Below are positions 33,307-44,148 of a DNA stretch of 64,000 bases, in pieces. The notes beneath the pieces were generated by a model. It had not been told where the DNA came from, made no database searches, and saw only the letters and a program-made list of their open reading frames with translations. Source of the stretch: Lunularia cruciata (lineage: Eukaryota > Streptophyta > Marchantiopsida > Lunulariales > Lunulariaceae); contig OX419762.1 of assembly GCA_948567375.1 (NCBI GenBank), positions 36,871,034 to 36,935,033 on the forward strand. The letters are read 5' to 3'. The number at the start of each line of letters is the position of its first letter. Position 1 is the stretch's first letter. The translations under genes and the position numbers were made by a program.

Positions 33307-34866
33307 ATGGATGCACTGGGGGGACAATTTCCTGCACCTAGCTTTCCATTCTCAAACCCATTCCACATCAAGGTTATGAACATCCAGCGTGAGCAGATGA
33401 GAGTATCGCTAGTTTATCACTTTGGTGCGGAATTCATGGACAGAGTGATGAACTCACCAAACCCGGTGATTCTACCTGTGGTAATATATGATAGAGAGTA
33501 GGATTTGACAATCAACATTCTATTATGATAATATGGATATGAATGTCCCAAATCCTCTCCCTTTCAACATTCAAGTAGAAATCCGTTATGTAGTGAGGCC
33601 GAAATTGATGTTTAGAGATTTTGTGGTTAGGAATTTTGGTGAGGAGTATTATCAACGAGTGATAGCTTCTGAGGTCCCAATGGTAGTTCCGATAGTTCGT
33701 GCACCTTCCAGAGTGATTATATTGACTCTGTATTGAAGTAGACGTTAGCAATTGGGTATTGAAGGAACCATGGATCCGCAGTTGCAAGCGCTAGTGCAAG
33801 GAATGCAAGGAATGCAAGGGATGTTGAATGAATTTCGAGAGATTAAGATGACCATGGAGACATTGCAAAGTCAAGTGCAGATCCTCAGGAACGATCAAGC
33901 CATGCAAGAAGAAGAGCCGTCTCAAAACCCAGTACCTACGAATGAAGTACTTGGAGAGGCACCCGTGCCTACGAACCCTATCAACGATGAAGCCACATTG
34001 CTACTCCGGATGAAGAAGACCTGCAACATCGAGCCTTACAAGGGGCAGCGTACAATGGGAGTAGTAGAGAATTGGATCTCGAGAATGAATCGATATTTTT
34101 GATTGTTCTCAACAGAGATCACAGAGCATGCTGCAGGCGTGTTTGCATGTGGGTACTTGACCAATAAAGCCCTCACATGGTATGATGCTTGGGAATGATC
34201 CATGCTGGCAGAGAGAAGAGAGGTCACATGGACAGCAATGCAAGAAGGACTGCTCAAGAATTTCCAATCGGTGGATTCTATGCAGATGGCTCAAACCCGA
34301 CTATGGGGATTGAGACAGAAGAATAGCGTACAAGAGTATGTGGAGGCATTTCTGGATCTACAAGTCGCAATTACCAACATGAGTCCAGCAGAGGCTCTCG
34401 ACAATTTCAAACGAGGGTTGAAAGAGCGGATTCGCCAAGAAGTCATGGTGCAAAACCCTCGCACGGTATTTGAAGCTATTGCTTGTGCGCAAAGAATAGC
34501 TGGAGCATTAGGTGGAGGTGAAGGAGTAGTTCCACCTCAACATTATCGGGCAGAAATGCTACACATGGGTAGACCAGTACCAATGGAATTGGGCAACCTT
34601 CGATTCTGAGATCGAGGAGCACGGCTGCTTCAAGGGGAGCGGGGACGGGTAGAAGAACAAAGAGATGGAGTCCCACGAGGAGAAGGGACTCGAGGAGAAC
34701 AACGCCGTTGTTACAATTGTGGCCGTATTGGGCACATATCTACCAATTGTCGCACTTGTTTCCCTAGAGGCCTTTGGCCTTTGTACAGGCAATCCTTGAA
34801 CAACATGGAGAGGCACATTGAAGAAGAGGAGGTGGAAACCACTTTGGAAAACAAAGATCGCCAGTA
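33307..34866 (+). pseudogene. B gag with CCHC zinc knuckle
   Basis: Consecutive frames broken by stops carry MDPQLQALVQGMQ, a heptad-like region, ALTWYDAWE, then the gag core with VQEYVEAFLDLQ and SPAEALDNFKRGLKERIRQ. A zinc knuckle CYNCGRIGHISTNC is intact at 34709-34750. Two small frames at 33307-33736 precede the main gag and may be its N-terminal arm. Stops after RYF (34100) and after DAWE (34197) fit CGA-to-TGA changes. Confidence 0.8.
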
Positions 34867-34962
34867 AATGTACCTCGCGGCCTTACTGGCTCAATAAGGA
34901 AGTAGAGAAGTGAGGGAAGGAAGAAGAATAATGCGCAAAGATCCCAAAAGGTAACCTCACAA

Positions 34963-35500
34963 TTGATTGTCGTAAATGGAATCCTAGAAGGTAATCAAGT
35001 GAGAGTATTAATAGATCCGGGAGCAACAGAGAATTTCTTGTCTCGCTCTATTGCAATAAGCTTGGGAATGGACCTAGAGAGAGATGGAAGTGAAGAAGTA
35101 GAGTTACCAAATGGGCAAACAGAGAGGATTGAATCATTACCTAGACGGGTAACCCTCTCTGTAGGAGAATATCAGGAAGCAATTGAGTGGCGAGTGATAT
35201 AGTTAGCCCGTTATGATGCAATTTTAGGCATGCCATGGATGGAGCAGTACAACCCAATGGTGGATTGGAGGAAGAAAGTAGTGAGAACCCACCAATGGTC
35301 AATCATTAGGGTTAAAGAAAAATCACACATGCAGAAACTGCCTCTATATGTCGTAGGGACGACAACTGTCTTTAAGACCGATAGATGTTTTATGGGTCTA
35401 ATAAGAGAAGTCCAGAGTGCACAACTCGCTGGAAAAATTCCTGAGAAATTGAAGGATGTGGTGGATGAGTTTCAAGATGTCTTTCCCGATGATCTACCCT
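34963..35500 (+). pseudogene. B aspartic protease region
   Basis: The frame contains VLIDPGATENFLS, the active-site loop of a retropepsin, and after a stop (TAG at about 35200) continues LARYDAILGMPWMEQYNP. Here the active site reads Asp-Pro-Gly, where Asp-Ser-Gly is usual, so the enzyme is probably inactive. The stop falls where Gln is expected, as for CAG to TAG. The segment ends in [10 protein letters not shown], the usual lead into RT. Confidence 0.75.
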
Positions 35501-35502
35501 GA

Positions 35503-36780
35503 GGATTACCACCTAAAAGGCGAGTAGATCACAAAATAGAGACACTCCCGAGGAAGACACCTCCTTGTAAGGCCCCATATCGCCTATTACCTCATGAGTT
35601 GGAGGAATGTAAGACTCAAATTGAGGAGATGCTACAAAAAGGGTTCATCCAACCTAGCGTATCACCATATGGGGCCCCTGTCTTGTTTGTGAAGAAGAAG
35701 GATGGTACAATGCGCATGTGCATTGACTATCGGGGTCTCAATCAGCAAACAATGAAGAACAAATACCCCTTACCTCGCATGGATGACCTGTTTGATCAAC
35801 TCCATGGAGCGAGATACTTCACCAAACTGGACATGCAGAGCGGTTACAATCAAATCCAAATTATAGAGGATGATGTGTACAAAACTGCCTTTCGAACTAG
35901 GTATGGCCACTTTGAGTATCTTGTGATGCCTTTTGGCCTCACCAATGCGCCTGCCACTTTCATGAGCCTAATGAATGACATATTTTGTCCATACTTGGAT
36001 AAGTCTGTTATCGTCTTCTTGGATGATATCTTAGTATATAGTAGCACGATGACAGAACACAAACAACATCTACGAGAAGTCCTCCAGATTCTAAGACAGA
36101 ATCAGTTGTACGCCAAAATCTCAAAGTGTGAGTTTGGCAAGTCTGAAGTAGACTACTTAGGGCATAGAGTAAGTGCAGAGGGCATTCAAGTATTGACAGA
36201 TAAAATAGAGGTCATTCAAAAATGGAGTGTTCCAGAAGATCAGACTCAACTTAAGAGCTTCTTGGGGTTGACGGGATTCTATCGTAGATTTGTCAAGGAC
36301 TTCTCCAAGGTTGCACAGCCTTTAATGGCACTACTTGGCAAGGGGAAGAAGTGGACATGGGGAACTGCACAAGAGTTGGCCTTTCAAGAATTGAAGGCCG
36401 CCTTGTTACATGCACCAATCTTGAAGTGGTATGACCCAAAACGTCCAATCAAGTTGGCTACGGATGCATCAGGCGTAGCAGTAGGAGCAGTCCTACAACA
36501 AGAGTGGCATGACGGATCGCATCCAATTGCATATTTCTCTTGAAAGTTGTTACCGGTAGAGCGCAACTACCACACCACAGAATGAGAAGAGCTGGCCATC
36601 GTTCTAGCAACCAAGCATTGGAAGCACTACCTGGGCAAGAAGGCATTTGTAGTAGAGATAGACCACAAACCTCTAGTCTACCTCGAGACGCAAAAGGATC
36701 TATCTCATTGCCAAATTCGGTGGGCAGAGTGGCGACAATGCTTCAACATGACAATCACCTACGTGGAAGGTAAGAAGCAA
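35503..36780 (+). pseudogene. B reverse transcriptase and RNase H
   Basis: The frame 35599-36543 is a nearly complete RT core of 314 codons: [63 protein letters not shown] and [13 protein letters not shown]. Both catalytic Asp residues are present (FLDD at 36016-36027). It continues into the connection ([11 protein letters not shown]) and the first RNase H motif [19 protein letters not shown] at 36541, an expected Arg codon, stops it, and the rest of RNase H follows in the same frame with another [16 protein letters not shown] marks the catalytic Asp of RNase H. Confidence 0.9.
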
Positions 36781-36789
36781 CTTGTAGAT

Positions 36790-38060
36790 GCATTCACCCG
36801 CATGCCAATGGCCAACAACTTGGTGGCAAAGGTTAAGATTAACCCTGAATTCTGGCAAAAGATTCTAGCTGCTACAAAAACTGATCCACAGATTGTAGAA
36901 GCGCAATCGTCCAAAGGTGTCACCTGCACCCAAAGACTCACCTTTTGGGAGGGCCGATTGTGGATCCCAAATGTCCCAGAACTACGCACCACCATTCTAG
37001 CAGAATGTCATGATTCGGCCATTGCAGCTCATGTCGGAGTGGACAAGACCTTGGAAGCAGTCAAGCGCCATTACTATTGGCCCAAGATGAGCAACGACGT
37101 GATGGACTATGTGCGTAGCTGCCTACTTTGTCAACAGAACAAAGCTTCTAATCAAGCTCTTGCAGGGCTCCTTCAACCTCTTCCCACTCCTACCCAACGT
37201 TGGGAATAAGTGAGTATGGATCTCGTCTGTGAATTACCCAAGACCACCTCAGGGTTTGACTCCATTGTGGTCTTTGTGGACCGGCTCAGCAAAATGATTC
37301 ATGTACGCCCTACCACCAAGGAGGTGACCGCTCCACAACTAGCTCAACTATACTTAGATGCAGTCTTTGCTCACCATGGCTTGTCTAAAGTACTCATCAC
37401 CGATAGAGGCACCCAATTCACCAATTTGTTTTGGCGAACACTCTTTGGTTTCTTCAAAACCAAGTTGGCCATGTCTATAGCTTACCACCCACAAACAGAT
37501 GGCCAAACAGAGCGGGCTAATCGCACGATTGAAGACATGTTACGCGGCTTCACCTTAGAAGAGCAAGAGAGGTGGGACACCCTACTACCGTTGGTGGAAT
37601 TCACTTACAACAATTCAGTGAATGCCTCCACCCAGGTCACTCCGTTCTTCCTCATGTATGGTGAGCATCCCTTCACACCTTCTAGCTTGATGAAGATCCG
37701 TCCAGTGACTACCAAGGTTGATGCAATCAACACATTTGTTTCTAGAATCCAACAAGGTGCGGAGAGCGCCAAGCACAGGTTACAGATTGCACAAAATCGA
37801 CAAAAGCAGTATGCTGATGCACACCGTAGGCACATGGAGTTCAATGTTGGGGATCAAGTGTGGCTATCGACAACCAACCTCACATTAGTTGGATCTCGTA
37901 AGCTCAGACCTTGTTTTATTGGGCCTTTGTCGATTCTTCGTCGCATCGGCGCTGTGGCCTATCACCTTAAGCTACCACCAAACATGAAGATCCATCCAGT
38001 GTTCCATGTCTCCCTATTACGCAGATATGCTCCCCGATCAGGCCAAGGTACTTCCACACA
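36790..38060 (+). pseudogene. B integrase
   Basis: The zinc-binding domain has H-x-H at HVGVDKT and CLLCQQNKA (about 37010-37150). The core follows a TAA at 37207-37209, where Gln is expected (CAA to TAA). Catalytic residues are present: Asp in MDLVCELPK, Asp in ITDRGTQF and Glu in QTERANR with 35 residues between the last two. The C-terminal part has QVWLSTTNLTLVG and KIHPVFHVSLL. It would insert element cDNA into the genome. Only the stop between the zinc and core parts breaks it. Confidence 0.9.
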
Positions 38061-38084
38061 GGACACTCGACCTTGTCCGACAAT

Positions 38085-38290
38085 CATTGATGGCATAGAG
38101 GAATATGAAGTGGAGCGGATTCTCCAAAAGCGCATGCGTGGTACTCGCCATCCGCGGGTGGAATATCTAGTACATAGAAAGGTTACCCCCTCTATGAAGC
38201 AACCTGGGAACCCGCTGCCAATTTGGCACATGCACCGGTGTTGGTGCAAGCATTTGAGCAACAATTGCACAATGAGGACGTTGCGTCTTA
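38085..38290 (+). pseudogene. B chromodomain
   Basis: After integrase the frame reads EEYEVERILQKRM then RVEYLVHRK, the first half of a chromodomain. Near 38180 the frame slips and YEATWEP and AHAPVLV-type sequence, the second half, continues in another frame until a TAA at about 38289. Chromodomains on chromovirus integrases bind methylated histone tails and steer insertion towards heterochromatin. The one-frame break means this copy would have a truncated domain. Confidence 0.8.
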
Positions 38291-38304
38291 AAAGGAGGGA
38301 GGTC
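38289..38304 (+). other. B polypurine tract
   Basis: AAAAGGAGGGAGG followed by TC directly precedes the 3' LTR, as needed to prime plus-strand DNA. Confidence 0.85.
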
Positions 38305-39041
38305 TGTAATACCAAGGGTTAGCCATATGATCTAGATGTGAAATTTGGTTTGGTAACATCTAGAATGATGTTATACATGATGGTCAAAATATATCAAATA
38401 GAAGTATCACCAAAAGAGTACTTCTACCAATAGGGCAAAAACCAAAATAGACTTGAGAACCTTAGAACCAATAGCTAGACATATGATTTAAAGGTGAGAA
38501 TTGGTTTGGTAACATTTGGAAGGATGTTACACATGATGGACTAAACAGATCAGAAAGAGGTATCACCAAAAGAGGACTTCTACTAATAGAGTAGGAACCG
38601 AAATATGCCTGAAATCTTTGAAGGCAATTTCGGAGGCCTAAACGGATGAATTAGGCCTCAAAAATGTGCAGGTTCTCCCCAACAAAGGAAAGGCTAGCCT
38701 TCCCTCCCCCTGGTTTGTCTCGTCGAGAGCTTTCCAACGGTACCTTACTCTTGTGATTCTGAGATTCCTACAGGAAGATTCCCTAAAAGATTCCCTCCGG
38801 TCAAAGCTCGTTTGACCAACCAGATAGGACCTAGACCAAACAAGGTCACCCATCCAAGTAAGTAATCCAAGGGTGGATCTTGTTGACATGTCACCTATCT
38901 GTGTCCCTAATCCTATGGTGGAGCTTCCTTGGAGGAGATCCTCTTTGCCTATATAATAAAGAGAAGGTGCTCCCCTGGGGCATCGAATGTTTGAGTGTGC
39001 AATTTGTGTTTTCTCTCTTCTCTTGTCCTTGGAGTATTACA
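38305..39041 (+). repeat. B 3' LTR
   Basis: It has the same 737-bp length as the 5' LTR, with about 16 substitutions between them and no net indel. Most differences are C/T or G/A. A TATA box lies near 38950. Confidence 0.95.
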
Positions 39042-39290
39042 AATAATTAGTGACTTTGGTGCATAACTATTTCACAAATATATAAACTAGGGGTGAGGAG
39101 GTGTTCATCATCCTTCCATTTGTAACTATCTCTCTCTCATTGAGTTCTCTAGTGACCAATGACTTGGGTCTTGGAGTGTTAGCCTTGGAGGAGTATGATG
39201 GAATTGGGGTTCTTTGCCCTCTTATTCCATCGTGTGCTACTATAATAGGCATCAAAGGTTCATCTTGAGTGGGAGATAGGCTGGCTCACA
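39042..39290 (+). repeat. A1 3' LTR remnant
   Basis: The sequence matches 27233-27480 of the A1 5' LTR and the corresponding part of the A2 LTR, including a TATA-like sequence (TATATAAA) and the terminal CTCACA. The first two thirds of this LTR are missing. The break lies at the position where the integrase remnant now joins (taataattag). Confidence 0.85.
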
Positions 39291-40135
39291 ATCCTACAAC
39301 CTTAGGCTGTATACTCTCTTTGACCTCTCTTCTCTCTAGAATACTAACCTTAGCTTCTCCTCTGAATTCAGCAAATTCAACCTAAGATAAAAATGTGCTA
39401 CAAATGGTACAAAGTAATGAGGAGGCAAATTTGTTCTCCAATTCTTGATCATTTGTCTTGTTTGCTGGTGAAAGCACTTTGCCCAATTCATTTATTCTCT
39501 AAGAAAAATTTGATGGAAAAACACCACCTGATTCTTTGTTATATAAGTGGTTCTCTTGGGTTGGAAGATTGCCATCATAGCCTCAACAATACTTCATCTT
39601 ATTGTGTCTTGATATGTATCCACCTTGTAGCCATTCTTGGTTCTTGGTTCTTGGATTTTGGAGAATTGAACTCTCAGTTGGCTTTGTGATACGTATTCCT
39701 TTGGGACAACTACTAAGAGGAATTTCCATGACATTTTGACACTTCCTCGACCAAGTCTAAACCTTATAGTATTCCAATGTGTGGTCATTCCTTAGTCATT
39801 CTTCTCTTGATAATCACACCTTTTACATGCATTCCTCCTATCACTAACAATTTTATCCCACTCATGACTTAGCCATTTTCTTGATTGCACATTCTTGTCT
39901 GGCACGTTCAAAGGAAGTTGTTGTTGATTCTTTGCATCGGGTTGATCACTCTATAGTGGAGTTTCCTTACTTTGGGTTTACCTCCTGACCAGTCCAATCT
40001 GAGTCCTCCTTCTCCTACATGAAGTGAACTTCTTTAGGTTTGACCCGAATACATTATTCTTCTTCTTTCTTAGCCATTCAATTCCAATTGGACTTAAGCT
40101 ATATACTTCTTCTTAAAAACACAAAAAAGGGTATC
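39291..40135. other. Host or older sequence right of A1
   Basis: The part up to about 39370 may continue the coiled-coil frame of 25858-26790 on the minus strand. The rest shows short frames on both strands without recognisable motifs. Confidence 0.35.
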
Positions 40136-41856
40136 ACAATGATGCTTGGGAATGATCATTGTGGTTACAAGAAGACATATCACTTGGATGGCAATGCAAG
40201 AAGAGTAGTTGCAGTATTTCCAATCTATGGATTCCATGTAGATGGCTTGAACTCAACTTTGGAAGTTGAAGTAAAAGATCAACATACAAGAGTACTTGGA
40301 GGGATCTCTTGATCTATAGGTCATTATAACCGGTATGAGTCCAATAGAAACTCTTGACAATTTCAAACAAGATTTAAAAGAGCAAATTTACCAAGAGGTA
40401 ATGGTACAAAATCTCTTAGACTATTTTTGAGCCATTACATATGCTCAAGGAATAGCAAGGGTGCGTGGAGGAGGTGAAGGGGTAGTCCTAATGTGACACT
40501 ACCATGCTAAGACATCCTATTTTGGTCGACCGATTCTTATGGAATTGTGCAACACTAAGAAGCATGACCACTCCAAGAAGAATGAAGACAGATCAAAAAA
40601 GGAGAGATGGAGTCCCATGAGGAGAGGGGCTTGAGTAAAACAATGATGTTGTTACAATTGTGATTGAGTTGAGCACATAACTATGAATCGTCATGCTCAT
40701 CTTCCTAGAGGCACTCAATCTCCAAACAAGCAACCTTTGAACTACATGGAGAGATGAATTGTAAAAGAGAATGTTGAAAGCACATCAAAAAACAAAGATC
40801 ATCCATAATTTACCTCACGGTCTTATTGGCTCAAAGAAGAAGAATAAAAGTTGGGCAAAGAAGAGGATGAGTGTGCAAAGTTTGAGGAAGACAAATGTAT
40901 AATTTATTGTCAGAAATGGAGTCCTAGAAGGCAATCAAGTGAGAGTATTGATAGACCCTAGAGCAAAAGAGAATTTCTTGTCTCACTCTATTGCAATAAG
41001 GTCGGGAGATGGAATTAGAGAAGGATGAGAATGAAGAAGTACATTTATCTAATGATCAGACAAAGTGGATTGAGTCATTACCTAGAAAGATAGCACTCTT
41101 TGTAAGAGATTATCAAGAAGAATTTGATTGGCAAGTGATATGGTTAACTCATTATAATGAAATCTTAGGCATGCCATGGATGAAGCACCACAACCCTAGG
41201 ATTGTAGTAAGAAATTTGGAGATTGGAGAAAGAAAGTTGTGAGAACTAGCTAATGGAAGATCATTGGGGTTAAGATCCCAAGAAAGATCACAAAGGTAAT
41301 TGCCTTTCTATGTCATAGGGATAATAACTATCAATAAGATAGATAGACATTTCATGGGTCTAATAATGAAATCTAGAGTGCACAACTTGATGGATAAATT
41401 TTTGAAAATTTGAAAATATGGTCAATGAGTTTCAACATATCTTCTCAATGATTTACCTCAAGATTACCACCAAAAAGGAGAGTAGATCATGAAATCAAGC
41501 TACTTCTAGGAGAGACACCTCCTTGTAAGGGTCTACTATATTGATTGTCACCTCTTGAGTTGGAGTGCTAGGCTCAAGGAGATGTTATAGAAAGGGTTTA
41601 TCTAACCCAACGTATCACCACATGGAGCTCTTGTCTTGTTTATGTAGGAGAAGGACGGTACAATGCACATGTGCATTCATTGCTACAGCCTAAATCAAGA
41701 AATGATGAAGAAAAAATACCCATTACCATGCATGGATGATATATTTGATCAACTCAATGCGGTAAAACACTTCACTAAATTTGATTTGTGGAGTGGTTAC
41801 AACCAAATTAGGATTGCAGAGGATTACATACAAGGTAACAAGGTATGGTCACTTTG
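40136..41856 (+). pseudogene. B2 gag end, protease and RT first half
   Basis: Fragments correspond in order to B: NFKQDLKEQIYQE near 40370, a zinc-knuckle-like stretch near 40650-40690 (no longer intact), a protease part (VLIDPRAKENFLS, then NEILGMPWMKHHNP) and RT pieces (MHMCIHCYSLNQEMMKKKYP, FTKFDLWSGYNQIRI). The piece stops in the middle of RT, where element C starts. Confidence 0.8.
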
Positions 41857-42256
41857 TGTAACAATATGGAGTTTAGCAATGAGTTAGTTGGGCTTAAAAA
41901 GTAGCACATAAGACAAATTAGCCTAGAATATTCCAGAAGTATCTAGCTAGCTTAGCTTGCACCTCAAGTAAATAGCTTCTAGAAGGAAGCTTCTAGAAGC
42001 TTCCAATTAGCTTAGCTTGCATACTAAGTAGGCAACTTCTAGACAGAAGCTTCTTGAGAAGCTAACCTAGTTAACTTGGCTTGCACTCTAAGAAAGCGGC
42101 TTGAGGAAGCTTCTTGAGAAGCTTCTCAAGGGCCTTGTATGCTACTTAAAAATAACAAAGCCAAAGCTCATGCTAGGATTTGGAGTTTTCTCACATTCAA
42201 GTGTCCTAATGTGAGTTTCTATTCTCCTACTTCTCTCCTTGGTCTCCGTCTTTACA
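41857..42256 (+). repeat. C 5' LTR
   Basis: It begins TGTAACAATATGG and ends CTTTACA. The middle is full of GAAGCTTC and TTCTAGAA motifs. A TATA-like box at the position of TATAAATA in the 3' LTR is mutated here (ttaaaaata). Confidence 0.95.
41977..42125 (+). promoter_or_regulatory. Heat-shock-element-like clusters in C 5' LTR
   Basis: Heat-shock factor binds arrays of nGAAn in alternating orientation. At 41986-42003 the LTR reads GAAgcTTCtaGAAgcTTC, four perfectly phased units, preceded by TTCtaGAA. More partial arrays lie at 42046-42060 and 42106-42125. The clusters lie upstream of the TATA position, where an enhancer would act. The 3' LTR and the solo LTR contain similar clusters, so the feature belongs to the family. 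Confidence 0.6.
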
Positions 42257-42257
42257 T

Positions 42258-42269
42258 TGGTATCAGAGC
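42258..42269 (+). other. C primer-binding site
   Basis: TGGTATCAGAGC starts two bases after the 5' LTR, complementary to initiator tRNA-Met. Confidence 0.9.
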
Positions 42270-42274
42270 AGGAA

Positions 42275-43500
42275 TGGGATGGATGGAATTTATGGACCAC
42301 AAAATCCAATTTCACCAAACCATTGGGATTTTCATGTCCATATATTACCCAAGCACCACTTCATACAATTCATCACCTCACGCTTTGGGTAGGATTTTCT
42401 ACATATGATCATCGTGCCTGAGGAACCCTTGATACTTCTGGTTGTCACTTATAGAGAAAGATGGACGTGTTGTATCTATTTGTTAATCAATTAGATAAAT
42501 TGGGAGTAGTAGGATAGAGTAGTAGCTATAGCGGCAATACCGGACGTTATCCTTGCAATGCAGCAACAAATTGAGCACCTTACTTGATTGTTGGATGAAT
42601 GAGATCAACAACAACAAGAACATATAGAGAGAGCATCAGTTTGAGATGGAGAAGATCATATTTGATTTCCAAAACCCAAGGTGTTTGAAGGAAAGAATCT
42701 TCCAAGCACAATGGAAACTTTTTTGTTTGATTGTGAACATTACTTCAAAGCCACTTGTCTTCAAGATGAACGGAAATAGATTCTCTTGGCTTCTAGCCAA
42801 TTGGATGGTGTGGCAAAACTTTGGTGGCATTTTTGAGTGGAGCAAGCTGAATGACAGATTGTTGCACCAATCTTGATATGGACAGAATTCAAGGATGCAA
42901 TACTTGGTCCATTTCAAACTATAAATGCCACCTGAGCCGCATGAGATAAATTGGCAGAGTTGAAGCAGATTTTCTTAGTAAGAGGTTACATCACACAATT
43001 TTAGAACATCATCATGCAAATTCCAGATGTACAAGAAGAAGAAGTTCTGGATTGATTTGTGCGGGGATTGAAGTCACGAACAAAATTGGAGGTGACCATG
43101 CGAGAACCACAAAACAAAAAAGAAGCCATGCAATTGGCTGAGTGCTTTGATTCCTTGGTTGCAACAACTTGGTCTTGACCTCAACTTACACCAAGCTTAC
43201 CAGTACAATATGTACGGGTGGAAGAACCATCACCAATGGAGATTAATGTTATCCAATGGAGGCCACTTGGTGCAGTAGATAGAGAAAGATTATGATAAAA
43301 TGGAGGCTATTTTTATTGTTGCCAAGTTGAACATCGCATTGCTCAATGTCCACTTAGGAATAGGCAACCTCAACAAGTTGCCCAAATAGAGTTTGTGGAA
43401 TCAAATGATAGGGAAACGAAGAATCCCAATAGGAGATTTCAAGCCGCCTATGGGGAGCTTGATTAGTTCCAATGGGATTGAAGGCTCGACCTATGCAAGT
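42275..43500 (+). pseudogene. C gag, heavily decayed
   Basis: Pieces of a gag core are visible (for example around 42640-42900 and 43000-43100), then a zinc knuckle near 43310-43350 reading YFYCCQVEHRIAQC, where the first zinc-binding Cys has become Tyr. Stops and frameshifts are numerous. Confidence 0.6.
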
Positions 43501-43529
43501 TTGCTTCACTTGCAAGGTATGATATCTAA

Positions 43530-43830
43530 TTAGGGTTGTAGGGTTTTGGTTGATTTTGGAGGTTCAAAGAATTGCATGTCTATGCAAGTAGCAATAGAAT
43601 GGGGCATTCTTATCAAGCCAGTGATTGGAAGCAGTTTGATGATGGTAGATGGTAGAAAGAGTTTTGCATTCCGCACCTCGCATCCTATTACCTTCAAGAA
43701 TAGGAAAGAGTATTTGGAGTGTATGAGGTCTATAGTGGCACCTCTACACTATGATATCATTTTAGGTCTACCTTGGCTTGAACGTCATAAGGTTCAATTT
43801 GATTGGACCCGATGCCAAATGCAAGTATAA
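43530..43830 (+). pseudogene. C aspartic protease domain
   Basis: The frame from 43546 reads LVDFGGSKNCMS, the active-site loop with Asp-Phe-Gly in place of Asp-Ser-Gly, and ends with IILGLPWLERHKVQFDW, the typical second motif. Active-site change suggests loss of activity. Confidence 0.7.
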
Positions 43831-43890
43831 CACCAAGGTAGGAATTTTCAATTAGGATGTTTGGCACCTCTGAGTAAGACACCTAAGAAA

Positions 43891-44070
43891 AGTCAGTCCC
43901 AAGATGGGAAGTTTGTCAAGAAGGTAGCCATAGAGTGAACCTTGAAGGGAGTGGAGTCCCAAGATGGGAAGTTTGCCGAGAAGGCAGCCATGGAGCAAGC
44001 TTCAAAGAGAGATGACTCCCTGGAAGGGAAGTTCGTTAGTAAAGCAACCATAGAGCAAGCTTTGGAGGAA
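43891..44070 (+). repeat. Three 60-bp coding repeats between protease and RT of C
   Basis: Three units of exactly 60 bp begin at about 43891, 43951 and 44011, each carrying (a)gtccc or actccc, gggaagtt and a GCAACCATAGAG-like end. They encode about 20 residues each, like SQDGKFAEKAAMEQASKR. The unit length keeps the frame. I know no function for such a spacer. Confidence 0.85.
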
Positions 44071-44148
44071 AATAAATCTATATTCATGGTGTGGATCAAG
44101 CCGATTGCACAAGAACAATTGGAAGAGGGCTAACAGCCTCATCAAGCA

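Larger units (their letters stand above)
32430..39041 (+). mobile_element. Element B: full-length chromodomain Ty3/gypsy element
   Basis: A complete 6612-bp LTR retrotransposon has two 737-bp LTRs, a tRNA-Met primer site and a polypurine tract. Its domain order is gag, protease, RT, RNase H, integrase, chromodomain. It is flanked by the 5-bp target duplication AATAA (32425-32429 and 39042-39046). The order and the chromodomain place it among chromoviruses. It inserted into A1. The two LTRs differ at about 16 positions by my count, nearly all transitions, so it is younger than A1 or C. The reading frames carry several stops, so it is not autonomous now. Confidence 0.95.
26791..39290 (+). mobile_element. 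Element A1: Athila/Tat-like Ty3/gypsy retrotransposon
   Basis: This decayed LTR element has a complete 5' LTR and a tRNA-Asp-like primer site. It also has an extra zinc-knuckle module, gag with CCHC, an aspartic protease, RT and a short integrase remnant. The RT has the TTPWGTYAFKIMPFGLYNAP style of the plant Athila/Tat branch. RNase H and most of the integrase are deleted. The 3' LTR keeps only its last 249 bp. Element B (32430-39041) sits inside it. I could not find a convincing target-site duplication: AGTCT before and ATCCT after agree at 3 of 5 bases. Confidence 0.85.

Noticed and set aside
26786-39295. Target-site duplication of A1
   Set aside because: AGTCT and ATCCT agree at only 3 of 5 positions, no better than expected after decay or by chance.
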